From the NCBI RefSeq assembly GCF_009765365.1, contig NZ_VTOM01000001.1, forward strand, positions 1 to 64,000: 64,000 nt of DNA. The letters are read 5' to 3'. The notes under the pieces are model-generated. The model ran no database searches, had not been told where the DNA came from, and worked only from the letters and a program-made list of their open reading frames with translations. The first letter of the stretch is position 1, and each line of letters starts with the position of its first letter. Positions 54,765 through 64,000 of this stretch are shown piece by piece. Source of the DNA: Antarcticirhabdus aurantiaca. Lineage in GTDB: Bacteria > Pseudomonadota > Alphaproteobacteria > Rhizobiales > Rhizobiaceae. The translations under genes and the position numbers were made by a program.

Positions 54765-55046
54765 ATGCGAAGCGGATCGGCGCTGGTCGTCGCGGACCGA
54801 TGGGCCTGGCTCGGTGCCGGCGCGCTCGGCGTCTTCACGGCCCTGACGATCCCAATCGTGCATCACGTCGGGAGCATGACGGAGGAGCCGTTCCGCACCA
54901 TCGCCGTCCAAGCCGCGACCGAGCATGTCGGCATGACCGGCGCCCTGATCCTCGTCGCGATCCTGTGGGCCCACCGGCACGGCCTGGACCAACGAGATGC
55001 GGGCGGGCAACCCGTCGCTCGGCTGGTCGCCGCTGATTCGCTTTGA
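54765..55046 (+). CDS. Hypothetical small membrane protein
   Basis: A 93-residue frame with two hydrophobic segments (about 14-33, WLGAGALGVFTALTIPIV, and 55-68, GMTGALILVAILWA). No family is recognised and no strong ribosome site is visible. The opposite strand also carries open frames, so coding status is uncertain. Confidence 0.4.
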   Translation: MRSGSALVVADRWAWLGAGALGVFTALTIPIVHHVGSMTEEPFRTIAVQAATEHVGMTGALILVAILWAHRHGLDQRDAGGQPVARLVAADSL

Positions 55047-55093
55047 ACGGCGAGCGACGGAGCCCGGAACCGGCGGAATAGCGGCGCATCCGC

Positions 55094-55123
55094 GTGCAAT
55101 TGCACTCCCTTTCCGGGAGTTTT
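55094..55123 (+). promoter_or_regulatory. Palindrome and hairpin upstream of the XRE regulator
   Basis: GTGCAATTGCAC (55094-55105) is a perfect 12-bp palindrome. It runs directly into a hairpin, ACTCCC (55104-55109) and GGGAGT (55115-55120), followed by TTT. It may combine a regulator site and a terminator for the preceding frame. The regulator gene starts ~170 bases downstream. Confidence 0.4.
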
Positions 55124-55275
55124 GCACGCTAAAGTTATAGTTCTCAGGGACGGTTCAAGCAGGGGAAGAAGAGCGTGCTGCCATATGTGGCTTGTCTTGT
55201 TCCATCCCCAGAAGTTGCTATACCTGCGCCGCCGAGTTGGGGTTCGTCGACGACGGGCCGAAGGCGTGGAGTGAG

Positions 55276-55650
55276 ATGGAAATGCCCAAGGATCCGATCG
55301 ATATTCACATCGGATCGCGCCTGCGCAGCTTGCGCGAGCGGCGTCATCTTTCCTTGTCGGCCGTCGGCCGCGGAGTGGGCACGACCTATCAGCAGGTTCG
55401 CAAGTACGAGTCCGGCGACAATCGCATCAGCGCCAGCACGCTCTTCCGGCTGGCCGACATGATGGAGGTCAGCCCGTCCTTCTTCTTCGAAGGGCTTCCG
55501 CGTCGAGCCGCCCAGGATGCGAACGGCGCGGCGCTCGACGCCGGGGATGCGGCCATGACGTCCTCGCTGGAGCAGATCGCCGATCCGGAGCTGCGCCATC
55601 ACCTGGAAGGCCTACTCAACGCGCTGACGGTGCGCTCCGCCTCGCGTTGA
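55276..55650 (+). CDS. XRE-family helix-turn-helix transcriptional regulator
   Basis: A 124-residue protein with an N-terminal Cro/C1-type HTH (about 13-67: IGSRLRSLRERRHLSLSAVGRGVGTTYQQVRKYE...SASTLFRLADMMEV). The C-terminal half is short and acidic with no recognised sensor. The alphaproteobacterial branch with TYQQVRKYE is like PraR/SinR-type regulators. Start ATG 55276 overlaps a GGAGTGAG site, and ATG 55282 is an equal alternative. Confidence 0.85.
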   Translation: MEMPKDPIDIHIGSRLRSLRERRHLSLSAVGRGVGTTYQQVRKYESGDNRISASTLFRLADMMEVSPSFFFEGLPRRAAQDANGAALDAGDAAMTSSLEQIADPELRHHLEGLLNALTVRSASR

Positions 55651-55857
55651 AGTTGCTGTCCTGATCTGGTGAGGGCGGCGAATTCGCCCCGCACTATTGT
55701 CGTTCGTCCTGGACTTCGCCACATTGAGGTCAAGCCCGAAGCGATTCCGCGCCGTTCTCGTTCTCACGGCCTTTGCGCGGGAGGATGGTCGGGGATCGTC
55801 GAAACCTCATCGCCGGCCGGTGCGTGGGCGGTGTTTCCAGGAACGAGAGATACGACA

Positions 55858-56835
55858 ATGGCCTCCAAGCTCGAACAGCTGCGACAGATGACGACCGTCG
55901 TCGCCGACACCGGCGACATCGAGGCCGTGCGCAAGCTCAAGCCGACCGACTGCACGACGAATCCGACCATCGTCCTCAAGGCGCTCGGCACGCCCATGTT
56001 CGAGGACGCCTTCGCCGAGGCGCTGAATTGGGGCGCATCGCAGAACGGAGCGAGCGACGCCGTCACACACGCGGTCGCGGACCGCCTCGCCGTGTCGGTG
56101 GGCGTCGCGCTGGCGGAGCTGGTGCCGGGCCGCGTTTCGACCGAAGTCGACGCCGACCTGTCCTTCGACGTCGAGGGTTCGCTGAAGCGCGCCCGCGCGA
56201 TCATCGCCGACTACGAGGCGCGCGGCGTGTCGCGCGACAAGATCCTGATCAAGCTCGCCTCCACCTGGGAGGGCATCCGCGCCGCGGAGCAGCTTCAGAA
56301 GGAGGGGATCGACTGCAACCTGACGCTCATCTTCTCCAAGGCCCAAGCCATCGCCTGCGCCGATGCGGGCGTCTTCCTGATCTCGCCCTTCGTCGGCCGC
56401 ATCATGGACTGGTACGCCAAGTCCACCGGCAAGACCTTCGGGCCGGAGGAGGATCCGGGCGTCCATTCGGTGCGCGAGATCTACAACTACTACAAGGCCA
56501 ACGGCATCAAGACGGTGGTCATGGGAGCCTCGTTCCGCAATGCCGGCGAGATCGAGGCCCTCGCCGGCTGCGATCGCCTGACCATCTCCCCGGCTCTTCT
56601 CCAGGAGCTCGACGCCGCCCAGGGCGCGCTGGAGCGCAAGCTCTCGCCCGACACGGTCGGCAAGGTCGAGCGCATCGAGATGAGCGAGAAGCATTTCCGC
56701 TGGATGATGAACGAGGACGCCATGGCGACGGAAAAGCTCGCCGAGGGCATCCGCTCCTTCGCCAAGGACCTCGACGCCCTGCGCGCCCAGGTCAAGAAGC
56801 GCATCGAGGGCGGCGGCTCGCGCGCCGCGGCCTGA
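55858..56835 (+). CDS. tal: Transaldolase
   Basis: A 325-residue TalA/TalB-type enzyme of the pentose phosphate pathway that transfers a dihydroxyacetone unit between sugar phosphates. [13 protein letters not shown] near the start, [12 protein letters not shown], the Schiff-base Lys in [23 protein letters not shown] and [12 protein letters not shown] are all present. AACGAGAGA lies upstream of the ATG at 55858. Confidence 0.95.
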   Translation: MASKLEQLRQMTTVVADTGDIEAVRKLKPTDCTTNPTIVLKALGTPMFEDAFAEALNWGASQNGASDAVTHAVADRLAVSVGVALAELVPGRVSTEVDADLSFDVEGSLKRARAIIADYEARGVSRDKILIKLASTWEGIRAAEQLQKEGIDCNLTLIFSKAQAIACADAGVFLISPFVGRIMDWYAKSTGKTFGPEEDPGVHSVREIYNYYKANGIKTVVMGASFRNAGEIEALAGCDRLTISPALLQELDAAQGALERKLSPDTVGKVERIEMSEKHFRWMMNEDAMATEKLAEGIRSFAKDLDALRAQVKKRIEGGGSRAAA

Positions 56836-56869
56836 TCGACCCCTTCGTCGAAGCAACCAGGGCTCGGCG

Positions 56870-57883
56870 TCACTTCGGCGCCGCGCCTTTTCCATGTCCG
56901 GCGAAGGCCGCTTCGAAGGCGGCGCGAACATCCGCCTCGCGCTCGAGATAGCGGGCGGAGAAGTGGAAAGGGATCGCCCGGCGCACGCCCGCCCGCCGCG
57001 CCAGGGCGCCGGCATCGGCCGCGGTCATGTGGTGCTTGGCGCGCGCGAGCGCCTCGTCGTCGGGGAGGAAGCCGGCTTCCACGAAGAACAGGTCCGCGCC
57101 CGCCGCCAGCCGCGCGGCGGCGTCGAGATTCGCCGCGCTCGCGGCCATGTCCGTGACATAGGCGACGCGCTGGCCGGGACCGACGTGGAGGACGCCGGCC
57201 TCGCGCAGGACGCCGAGCGACATCGTCCGGCCGGGCGCCGCCTCGAAGCGCGTCTCGGGCCCGAAGCCGGCGCGCACCGCGCGCTTGGCCTGCGTCAGCC
57301 AGGGACCAGGGGCGAGCCCCATCTCATCGAGGCGCGCCCGGTGAACGTTGACGCGCAGGCGCTCCTGCAGCCCGAAGCCGAGGCAGGGAATGCCGTGGTC
57401 GAGCACGGCCGCCTCGACCGTGAATTCCGGCTCGTCGAGAAGGATGCCCGGCGGCAGGTCGGGGAAGGGCGTATCCCTCCGCCGGAACGCGTCGCGAGCC
57501 CGGAAGACGCCGGCGGCGCGGAAGCCCGCGCCGTCCCAGTCGAGGGCGAGGATCGAGAAGTCGGCGGAGTGGGGTCCGAGGAGGTTCCAGGAATAGGCCG
57601 CGAGCTTCGCCTCGACGCCCCGGACGAGGCCCGGCGGCCCGACGATGCGCAAGCACCGCTCCTGGTAGAGGTTCAGCCGCAGGAGCCGGTCGAAGCCGGC
57701 GAAGTGATCCATGTGGAGGTGGGAGACGAAGACGTCCCCCACCCGCAGGATCTCGCGCGCAGACAGCGCCGCGACGTCGCCGAGATCGAACAGGATCGCG
57801 CGGCGGCCGAACCGGACGTCGAGAAAGACGCCCGGGTCGGAGAAGGGCTCGTTGACGAGCCGGGCCTCGACGAAGCCGGCCAG
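56870..57883 (-). CDS. MBL-fold metallo-hydrolase (ribonuclease Z-like), probable CTG start
   Basis: A metallo-beta-lactamase-fold hydrolase with the zinc motif HLHMDH (SHLHMDHFAGFDRLLRLN) and later FHFSARY. The first conventional start, GTG at 57742, gives 290 residues beginning just before the HxHxDH motif and removes the first strands of the fold. The frame continues upstream with a family-like peptide (ARLVNEPFSDPGVFLDVRFG). The best start there is CTG at 57883, eight bases after AAGG, giving 337 residues. It lies 10 bases after catalase, so they are probably co-transcribed. Substrate unknown. Confidence 0.75.
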   Translation of the reverse strand: MAGFVEARLVNEPFSDPGVFLDVRFGRRAILFDLGDVAALSAREILRVGDVFVSHLHMDHFAGFDRLLRLNLYQERCLRIVGPPGLVRGVEAKLAAYSWNLLGPHSADFSILALDWDGAGFRAAGVFRARDAFRRRDTPFPDLPPGILLDEPEFTVEAAVLDHGIPCLGFGLQERLRVNVHRARLDEMGLAPGPWLTQAKRAVRAGFGPETRFEAAPGRTMSLGVLREAGVLHVGPGQRVAYVTDMAASAANLDAAARLAAGADLFFVEAGFLPDDEALARAKHHMTAADAGALARRAGVRRAIPFHFSARYLEREADVRAAFEAAFAGHGKGAAPK

Positions 57884-57893
57884 AAGCCCGGCC

Positions 57894-59615
57894 TTATTCG
57901 GCGGCCTGGCTCATGCCCTCGGCATCCTTGACGCTTCCCAGGCCCTTCAGCACCTCCTCGGCGCTGGCCCGGTAGTTCTTCACCGAGCTCGTCCACTGGC
58001 CCCAAACGTTCGGGTCGATCTTGTCGCCGTTGCGGCCGAGGTTCTGGAGGCGCTTCTTGTCCTCTTCGGTGAGGACCTGTTTCGGCAGCGGCTGGAGGTG
58101 GCGGACATCGTCGGCCGAGACGCCGATGCCCTGACCGACGCGATTGCCGTAATCGTCATGAATGAGCAGGAAGTGCCAGACCATGCGCTCCTGCACGTCG
58201 CGCTCGCACTGGCCGAGGAGGTCGACCATGTTGGCGATCAGGTCGTCGCGCTCCCAGTCCATCATGGTGTTGAAGCGCCCGCGCGCCTGGACGTAGTCGT
58301 TGCGCCGCTCGATGACGGAACGGGTCAGCCGCCCGCGGATCTCCGGCTGCTCGTTCGGCGCGTCGCGCGTCGATTCGGTCAGGCCATTATGGATCGAGGG
58401 CTCGAAGTTGACGTGCGGGTTCTGCCCCGGCGCGAGGTCGCGCCCGAAGCTCATCTGGCCGCCGTCGTAGTTGGTGGCGACCTTGGCGTTCTTGGCGCTG
58501 TTGACGGGCAGCTGCAGGTAGTTGGTGCCCACCCGATAGCGCTGCGTGTCGGAATAGGAGAAGGTCCGCCCGACCAGCATCTTGTCGTCGGAGAAGTCGA
58601 GCCCGTCGACGAGCACGCCCGTGCCCATGGCGATCTGCTCGTTCTCGTTGAAGAAGTTCTCGACGTTGCGGTTCAGCGTCATGGTGCCGACGTGGCGGAG
58701 CGGAAAGTCCTTCTCCGGCCAGATCTTGGTGTCGTCCAGCGGGTCCCAGTCGAGCTCGGGATGGTCGTGGTCCTCCATGATCTGCACGAACATGTCCCAT
58801 TGCGGGTAGTCGCCGCGTTCGATCGCGCCGTAGAGGTTCTTGGAGGCCGAGCCGAGGTCCTGCCCCTGCACCTTGGCCGCTTCCGCCGCGGTGAGGCTGG
58901 CGATGCCGGCGCGCGGGTGGAAGTGGTATTTCACCAGCACCGTCTCACCCTGCGCGTTCACCATCTTGTAGGTGTTGACGCCGAAGCCCTCCATGTGGCG
59001 GTAGCTCGCCGGGATGCCGCGCGGGCTGAACAGGTGCGTCAGCATGTGCATCGACTCGGGCGTCTGGCTCATGAAGTCGAAGATGCGGTTCGGCTCCTGG
59101 CGGAAGGTGATCGGATCGGGCTTCAGCGAGTGGATCACGTCCGGGAACTTGATCGCGTCGCGGATGAAGAACACCGCGAGGTTGTTGCCGACGAGGTCCC
59201 AGTTGCCGTCCTCGGTGTAGAACTTGACCGCGAAGCCGCGCGGGTCGCGGGCGGCTTCCGAGGAGTCGCGCCCGCCGATGACAGTCGAGAAGCGGATGGC
59301 GAGCGGCGTCTTCTTGCCGGCGGTCTGGAAGAGCTTGGCGCGGGTGTACTTGGAGGCCGGCTCGTCGCCGATCTTGCCCGTCACCTCCAACTCGCCATAG
59401 GCGACGAAGCCGCGCGCGTGGACGACGCGCTCGGGAATGCGCTCGCGATCGAAATGGGTGATCTTCTCGAGGAAGTGGTAGTTCTCCAGCGTCGCCGGCC
59501 CGCGAGAGCCCACGGTGCGCTGCGACTGGTTGTTGGTGATCGGATGGCCCTGGCGGTTGGTGAGGACCTTGTCCGAACCGCCGGACGCTCCCGCGCCGTT
59601 TCCGTTCGTGCCCAT
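57894..59615 (-). CDS. kat: Monofunctional haem catalase
   Basis: A 573-residue catalase that dismutates hydrogen peroxide. The distal His is H66 in RVVHARG, the distal Asn is in [18 protein letters not shown], and the proximal haem-ligand Tyr lies in [12 protein letters not shown] (about residue 350). NYLQLPVN and the [12 protein letters not shown] segment are conserved. The C-terminus carries a short alpha extension. Expression may respond to peroxide, but no OxyR site was recognised in the 190-base upstream gap. Confidence 0.94.
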   Translation of the reverse strand: MGTNGNGAGASGGSDKVLTNRQGHPITNNQSQRTVGSRGPATLENYHFLEKITHFDRERIPERVVHARGFVAYGELEVTGKIGDEPASKYTRAKLFQTAGKKTPLAIRFSTVIGGRDSSEAARDPRGFAVKFYTEDGNWDLVGNNLAVFFIRDAIKFPDVIHSLKPDPITFRQEPNRIFDFMSQTPESMHMLTHLFSPRGIPASYRHMEGFGVNTYKMVNAQGETVLVKYHFHPRAGIASLTAAEAAKVQGQDLGSASKNLYGAIERGDYPQWDMFVQIMEDHDHPELDWDPLDDTKIWPEKDFPLRHVGTMTLNRNVENFFNENEQIAMGTGVLVDGLDFSDDKMLVGRTFSYSDTQRYRVGTNYLQLPVNSAKNAKVATNYDGGQMSFGRDLAPGQNPHVNFEPSIHNGLTESTRDAPNEQPEIRGRLTRSVIERRNDYVQARGRFNTMMDWERDDLIANMVDLLGQCERDVQERMVWHFLLIHDDYGNRVGQGIGVSADDVRHLQPLPKQVLTEEDKKRLQNLGRNGDKIDPNVWGQWTSSVKNYRASAEEVLKGLGSVKDAEGMSQAAE

Positions 59616-59807
59616 CGATGTCTCCGTTGCTGCGGTGTTCGAGGCGCCGCCATGCCTGTCCGGCCTTGCCGCGGCGACGAAACGCGTTTGGAGCGGTTCC
59701 AGATAGGGGCGCCGCCCATGGTCTCAATCGGCAGGACCCCGGAGCGTTCCCGGCCACGGGAAAACTTCCGCGCCGCGCACCGCTGCTTTCCGTGCTATGG
59801 ACCAGGC

Positions 59808-60119
59808 ATGACCGACATCGATCCCGGCTTCGACTGCCGGAGCTGCGGCGCCTGCTGCGCCTATTCGGCCGACTGGCCGCGCTTCTCCACCGAAAGCGAC
59901 GAGGCGCTCGACGCGATTCCTCCCGAGCTCGTCTCGGCTGACCTTTCGGGAATGCGCTGCGAGAACGAGCGCTGCGCCGCGCTCGACGGCACCCTCGGCG
60001 AGGCGGTGAGCTGTCGCATCTATGCCCTGCGCCCCGAGGTCTGCCACACCTGCCTGCCGGGCGATCCGGAATGCACCATGGCGCGTGCCGCCCGCGGCTG
60101 GGCGCCCGTCGCCGCCTGA
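59808..60119 (+). CDS. YkgJ-family cysteine-cluster protein
   Basis: A 103-residue protein with the zinc or iron-chelating cluster CRSCGACC (about residues 10-17), then CENERC and CRIYALRPEVCHTC. YkgJ-type proteins have an unassigned Fe(S)-cluster-like role. It ends 14 bases before the convergent EamA gene. The ATG at 59808 follows a weak AGG site. Confidence 0.8.
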   Translation: MTDIDPGFDCRSCGACCAYSADWPRFSTESDEALDAIPPELVSADLSGMRCENERCAALDGTLGEAVSCRIYALRPEVCHTCLPGDPECTMARAARGWAPVAA

Positions 60120-60132
60120 CGCTCTCGACGGA

Positions 60133-61074
60133 TCAGCCGAGACCGATCAGCGCGGTGCCGGCGATGGCGAGGACGGCGCCGGCCCAAGCCGGTGCAGGAG
60201 GGCGGCGCTTTTCGCGCAGCCAGACGAGCGGCAGGATAAGGACCGGCGTCGTCGAAGCGAGCGTCGAGACCACGCCGACGTCGCCCGTCGTCAGCGCGGC
60301 CATCAGGAGCGACATGCCGAGCGTCGTGCCGACAAAGGCCGAGGCGACGGCGAGGCCCATCGCGCCCGGCGACAGGCGCGCGGCGCCCGCCCGGCCGATG
60401 GGCAGGGCGAGGAGGGCCAGGAAGAACAGGGCGGCGAGGCCCGAGCGCACGGCCATCGCCGTGAAGGGCTCGACGCCGGCCGCCATAGCGGGACGCGCGA
60501 AGAGGCTGCCGAGCGCCTGGCCGAAGGCGGTGACGGTGCCGAGCGCGATGCCGCGCCAAGGCGGGCCGGTGACGGGCGGCGCCGGCGGCACCGCGAGCGG
60601 CAGGGTGGCGGGCGCGACGGCCGGCATCGGTGGCGCCGCGCTGCCGCGCTTCAGGAAGCGGCGCGGCACGCCGATCGCCAGGACGACGCCGAGCAGCACC
60701 AGCGCGATGCCGAGCCCCTGCGGGCCCGAGATCGTCTCGCCGAGCGCGACGTAGCCGAGAACGAGCGCGAAGGGCGCCGTCAGCGAAAAGAGAAGGGCGG
60801 TCATGCGCGGCCCGACCGCGTCGATCGCGGCGAAGTAGGTCGTCGTCGCGATCATGATGCCGAAGAGCGAGGACGCTGCGAGGAAGCCGACCTGCCAGGC
60901 TTCGAGGCCGCGCCACCCGCCGACCGCGACCGAGAGCGTCCCCGTCATGGCGAGCGTCGCAACCATCTGCCAGCGGGCGAGCTGGAGAAGCGAAATCCGC
61001 CCCTTCAGCTCGCCGATCAGCATGGTGCCGACGGCCAGACACAGGGCGGAGGCGAGCGCCAGGGCTTCGGACAT
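60133..61074 (-). CDS. EamA/DMT-family transporter 2
   Basis: A 313-residue membrane protein with ten helices in two repeats joined by a Pro/Ala-rich linker (about 150-175). It lies 28 bases downstream of the aconitase-X gene in the same direction, so it may move hydroxyproline-related compounds or a breakdown product. The direct substrate is unknown. Confidence 0.85.
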   Translation of the reverse strand: MSEALALASALCLAVGTMLIGELKGRISLLQLARWQMVATLAMTGTLSVAVGGWRGLEAWQVGFLAASSLFGIMIATTTYFAAIDAVGPRMTALLFSLTAPFALVLGYVALGETISGPQGLGIALVLLGVVLAIGVPRRFLKRGSAAPPMPAVAPATLPLAVPPAPPVTGPPWRGIALGTVTAFGQALGSLFARPAMAAGVEPFTAMAVRSGLAALFFLALLALPIGRAGAARLSPGAMGLAVASAFVGTTLGMSLLMAALTTGDVGVVSTLASTTPVLILPLVWLREKRRPPAPAWAGAVLAIAGTALIGLG

Positions 61075-61102
61075 GGAATTCTCGGGGTGAGGGCGGCGCG
61101 GC

Positions 61103-62806
61103 TCAGGCCAGCCAGGCCGGCAGGCGCGGCGGCGCGCGGCCGGTGGCGAGCGCCTCGGCGCAGTCGTCGAGCGTGCCGAGCCGCACCGCGCAGCCCGACA
61201 GGCCGGGGCCGTAATGGGCGTATTTGCCCGATGTCGTGAGAACCGCCCTGGCACTGACGGGGAAGACCGGCCGCGAGATCGAGCACCAGCACAGGTCCGG
61301 GATCATCTCGACGCCGGAGGCGAGGAGCCGCGCCCGCGTGCCGTCGGTGTCCGCGGCGGCGATGACCTGCCGCCCGGCCGTGACGATCGCCGACACGCGC
61401 GGCATCCGCGGTCGGCCGCCTAGCGCGTCGGCCAGCGCCCGGCACTCGGCGAGCGAGGCGTGTGGGCTGCCGATCGCGACGAGGTCCACCGCCTCCGGCC
61501 CGTCGTTCAGCCGCCGCCAGCCTGCGGCGAGATCGGCGCGGGTGATCGCGACGCGCGGCGTGTCGGCGTCCGCGGCGCCCGCGGCGCCCGCGGCCTCGGG
61601 TGTCACGCCCTCGACGTGGAGCATGGGCGTGGCGGAGGTCGTGCCGAAGGCGGCGCAGAGCGCCTTGAGGTCGTCGCGCGTCGGAGCGCCCGCCGCGAGA
61701 CCGGTCAGGAGCGGGATGCGGTCGGGCGCGGCACGGCCGGCGAGATAGCCGATCAGCGGCCAGACGGCGGCGTCGGTGCCCTCCGGCAGCTCGACGTCGA
61801 CGATCAGCCGGGCGCGGCGCTCGGCGTCGAGATAGGGGCCGGCGAGGGGCGCGCGGCCGGTCAGCGCGATGCAGAGGTCGAGGAAATCGGGGTGCTTGGC
61901 CGTGCGTGCGCCGAGGACGCTGTTGGCGAAGATGACGGCGTTGGACTCCGACCAGCCGATCGCCTCGCCGGTCTCCGGCGCCTCGTCGAGAAGGTAGGGC
62001 GCGCAGGTGAAGGTCGGCCGGGCGCCCATCGCGACATAGGCGTCGGCGAGCCGCGCGGCCGGGGCGCCGAAGTCCGCGGGCACGCCCTGGGCGCGCCAGT
62101 TCTCGTAGTCGACGGAGATGGCGTTCATCGTGGTCGGCACGACGACGCGCGCGCCCTTGGCCTCCATCGCCTCCGCGAAGACGAGGTTGGCGGGGCTCGC
62201 ATAGATGCAGCCGTCGATATGGGCGCGCGTCACGTCGGTGAGCCGCGCCGCGCCCTGCTGGCGCGCCATGGCGACGAGGATGCGCATGGCCTGCGCCGCG
62301 GCCTCGCCCTTGGCGCCCGCGAGAAGGGCGCGGTCGTTGTCGCTCAGCGCGAGCGCGGCCTCGAGGGCGGGCGCGATCGGGATGGTCAGGTCGCCGGCCC
62401 GGATCGCCTCCGCCGTGATCCGCGCCGAGCCGGCTGCCGCCAGCGCCGCGAAGCCGGGCTCGGGCAGGCGCAGGACCGGAAGCTCGCGGTCGAACATCTC
62501 GGCGGCGACGAGCGCGCCGAGCGTCGCGACGTCCTCCGGCCCGGAGAAGACGAGCGCTGCCGGCGCGCGCCCCGCCAGCGCCAGTTCCAGGAGGACGCCC
62601 GATCCCGTGCAGGAGCCGCGCGTCGAGGAGACGACGACGATCGCGCCCGCGAGGTCGGCGCCGGCCTGCGGGTGGCGCGCGTCGATGACGCGGCCGGTCG
62701 CCGGATCGACGCCGCCCCAGAAGCTCAGGGGCTCGGAGAGGGCGACGACGGGGCCCTGAGCGACGCCGGCGAGGATCGACAGGGCCTGGCCGAGGTCGCC
62801 GCTCAT
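61103..62806 (-). CDS. Aconitase-X dehydratase (fused small and large domains)
   Basis: A 567-residue AcnX. Residues 1-130 are the small swivelling domain (DUF126: [18 protein letters not shown]). The rest is the catalytic domain (DUF521), with [19 protein letters not shown] and [25 protein letters not shown]. Bacterial AcnX enzymes of this type dehydrate cis-3-hydroxy-L-proline. It overlaps the epimerase gene (ATGA), which strongly supports a hydroxyproline role. The substrate isomer remains to be shown. Confidence 0.88.
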   Translation of the reverse strand: MSGDLGQALSILAGVAQGPVVALSEPLSFWGGVDPATGRVIDARHPQAGADLAGAIVVVSSTRGSCTGSGVLLELALAGRAPAALVFSGPEDVATLGALVAAEMFDRELPVLRLPEPGFAALAAAGSARITAEAIRAGDLTIPIAPALEAALALSDNDRALLAGAKGEAAAQAMRILVAMARQQGAARLTDVTRAHIDGCIYASPANLVFAEAMEAKGARVVVPTTMNAISVDYENWRAQGVPADFGAPAARLADAYVAMGARPTFTCAPYLLDEAPETGEAIGWSESNAVIFANSVLGARTAKHPDFLDLCIALTGRAPLAGPYLDAERRARLIVDVELPEGTDAAVWPLIGYLAGRAAPDRIPLLTGLAAGAPTRDDLKALCAAFGTTSATPMLHVEGVTPEAAGAAGAADADTPRVAITRADLAAGWRRLNDGPEAVDLVAIGSPHASLAECRALADALGGRPRMPRVSAIVTAGRQVIAAADTDGTRARLLASGVEMIPDLCWCSISRPVFPVSARAVLTTSGKYAHYGPGLSGCAVRLGTLDDCAEALATGRAPPRLPAWLA

Positions 62807-63804
62807 GTCACGACGAAGCCGTGGGCGAAGGGATCGCGGTCGTCGATGAAGATGGTGTTGATGCCCGTCTGGCGCGCCCAGCCGGCGATCGAGGGCACGA
62901 TGGCCGGCTTGTTGCCGACGAGGGCCTCGGCCTCGACGCGGCCGCGGAAGAGCGAGCCGATGATCGATTCGTGGACGAACTCGTCGCCGACCTTGAGCTT
63001 GCCCTTGGCGGCGAGCTGGGCCATGCGCGCCGAGGTGCCGGTGCCGCAAGGCGAGCGGTCGATCGCCTTGTCGCCGTAGAAGACGGCGTTGCGGGCGTGC
63101 GCCTCCGGGTGGCGCGCGGCGCCGGTCCACTGGATGTGGCTGAGGCCCCGGATCTCCGGATGCTCGGGATGAACGAACTCGTACTTCTCGTTCAGCGCCC
63201 GGCGGAGCTTCGGCGAGAAGCCGATCAGCTCACCGGCGGTGAAGTCGGCTATGTCGCGGAAGTTCGCCTGGCTCTCGACGATGGCGTAGAAGTTGCCGCC
63301 ATAGGCGACGTCTACGACGATCTCGCCGAGGCCCTCGACTTCCGCCGTCAGCCCTTCCGAATGAAGGAAGCCGGGCACGTTGGTCAGGCGCACCTCCTCC
63401 ACGAAGCGGCCTTCCTGGCGATAGGTGATGTCGACCTTGCCGGCCGGCGCGTCGATGGACAGGCGGCCCGGCTCGCGCGGGGTGACGAGGCCGTTCTCGA
63501 TCGCCATGGTGATCGTGCCGATCGTGCCGTGGCCGCACATGGGCAGGCAGCCGCTCGTCTCGATGAAGAGCACGGCGACGTCGCAGTCGGGGCGGGTCGG
63601 CGGGTAGAGGATCGAGCCCGACATCATGTCGTGGCCGCGCGGCTCGAACATCAGGCCGGTGCGGATCCAGTCGAACTCGCGCAGGAAGTGCGCGCGCTTC
63701 TCTAGCATGTTGGCGCCTTCGAGGCGTGGGCCGCCCCCTGAGACGAGGCGGACCGGATTGCCGCAGGTGTGGCCGTCGAGGCAGGAGAAGGTGTGGTTGG
63801 CCAT
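62803..63804 (-). CDS. 4-hydroxyproline 2-epimerase (proline racemase family)
   Basis: A 333-residue cofactor-independent epimerase that converts trans-4-hydroxy-L-proline to cis-4-hydroxy-D-proline. Both catalytic Cys are present: C90 in [12 protein letters not shown] and C253 in [13 protein letters not shown]. trans-3-Hydroxyproline dehydratases of this family replace the second Cys by Thr, so an epimerase is favoured. Start ATG 63804 lies 14 bases after the oxidase stop. Confidence 0.9.
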   Translation of the reverse strand: MANHTFSCLDGHTCGNPVRLVSGGGPRLEGANMLEKRAHFLREFDWIRTGLMFEPRGHDMMSGSILYPPTRPDCDVAVLFIETSGCLPMCGHGTIGTITMAIENGLVTPREPGRLSIDAPAGKVDITYRQEGRFVEEVRLTNVPGFLHSEGLTAEVEGLGEIVVDVAYGGNFYAIVESQANFRDIADFTAGELIGFSPKLRRALNEKYEFVHPEHPEIRGLSHIQWTGAARHPEAHARNAVFYGDKAIDRSPCGTGTSARMAQLAAKGKLKVGDEFVHESIIGSLFRGRVEAEALVGNKPAIVPSIAGWARQTGINTIFIDDRDPFAHGFVVT

Positions 63805-63818
63805 GGGGTCGGCTCCGG

Positions 63819-64000
63819 TCAGAAGCGTTGGGGCGAGAAGGGCGCGAGGTCGATCGCGGGACAGGCGCCCGCGACGAGCTCGGAAACGAGCCGGGCGGTG
63901 CCGGCCGACTGGGTGAGGCCGAGATGGCCGTGGCCGAAGGCGTAGACCACGCGGCGCGTGGCGCGGGCCGGGCCGATGGCGGGAAGCGAGTCGGGCAGCG
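63819..64000 (-). CDS. C-terminal end of an FAD-dependent D-amino-acid dehydrogenase (partial)
   Basis: The last 60 codons of a gene entering from the right edge. The peptide contains LPDSLPAIGP and VYAFGHGHLGLTQSAGTARLV, the C-terminal FAD-binding signature of DadA-type dehydrogenases. In hydroxyproline operons such an enzyme oxidises cis-4-hydroxy-D-proline made by the epimerase next door. The start lies outside the window. Confidence 0.85.
   Translation of the reverse strand, partial: LPDSLPAIGPARATRRVVYAFGHGHLGLTQSAGTARLVSELVAGACPAIDLAPFSPQRF

Noticed and set aside
62803-63804. trans-3-hydroxy-L-proline dehydratase
   Set aside because: That activity has Thr at the second catalytic position. 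Here it is Cys253, which favours epimerisation.

Overview
The window is GC-rich DNA (roughly 65-70 % G+C by eye) from an alphaproteobacterium, most likely order Hyphomicrobiales (Rhizobiales). The evidence is an alphaproteobacterial-type 5S rRNA, a class II EPSP synthase close to the Agrobacterium CP4 type, a TIGR02300 family protein, SorC/EryD-type regulation and a CTG/GTG-rich, tightly overlapped gene style (many ATGA junctions). Genus is not resolved.

Layout. 1-330: 3' part of a 5S rRNA and its terminator, i.e. the end of an rRNA operon. 1012-25718: a ~25 kb carbohydrate or polyol catabolic locus. A SorC-family repressor faces the first operon: ABC sugar transporter, acetoin-dehydrogenase-like E1 alpha/beta, an E2 with two lipoyl domains fused to an alpha/beta hydrolase, a carboxymuconolactone-decarboxylase-like protein, an FGGY kinase and two short-chain dehydrogenases. 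A DeoR-type regulator with a palindromic operator then opens a second run: BtpA/SgcQ-like protein, ABC permease, M42 peptidase (SgcX-like), second FGGY kinase, LsrB/RhaS-like binding protein, two-domain ATPase, second permease, DhaK, DhaL, aldo-keto reductase, zinc alcohol dehydrogenase. No single textbook pathway has this gene set, and it is the best candidate here for an undescribed system.

25.8-32 kb: an accessory-looking stretch with longer non-coding gaps (PD-(D/E)XK nuclease, small membrane protein, DHFR-like reductase, EamA transporter, HNH nuclease, ABC-F ATPase), ending at tRNA-Leu(CAG). 32.3-40.6 kb: an NDUFA9-like protein and a TSUP permease, then a minus-strand dipeptide ABC operon with a membrane dipeptidase. 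40.8-44.6 kb: a CHASE3 hybrid histidine kinase with two receivers plus a single-domain response regulator. 44.8-48.5 kb: a DNA-repair-type radical SAM protein with a UdgX uracil-DNA glycosylase, and an aldose 1-epimerase-like protein.

48.7-54.3 kb: core genes: tRNA-Ala(GGC), TIGR02300 protein, aroA, cmk (with an in-frame membrane extension) and rpsA. 54.3-60.1 kb: DUF2141 protein, an XRE regulator, transaldolase, an MBL-fold hydrolase that seems to start at CTG, catalase and a YkgJ-type cysteine-cluster protein. 60.1-64 kb: a hydroxyproline catabolism operon on the minus strand (FAD D-amino-acid dehydrogenase end, 4-hydroxyproline 2-epimerase, aconitase-X dehydratase) next to an EamA transporter.

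Coordinates and motifs were read directly from the sequence. Family names come from recognised motifs and were not checked by database search.
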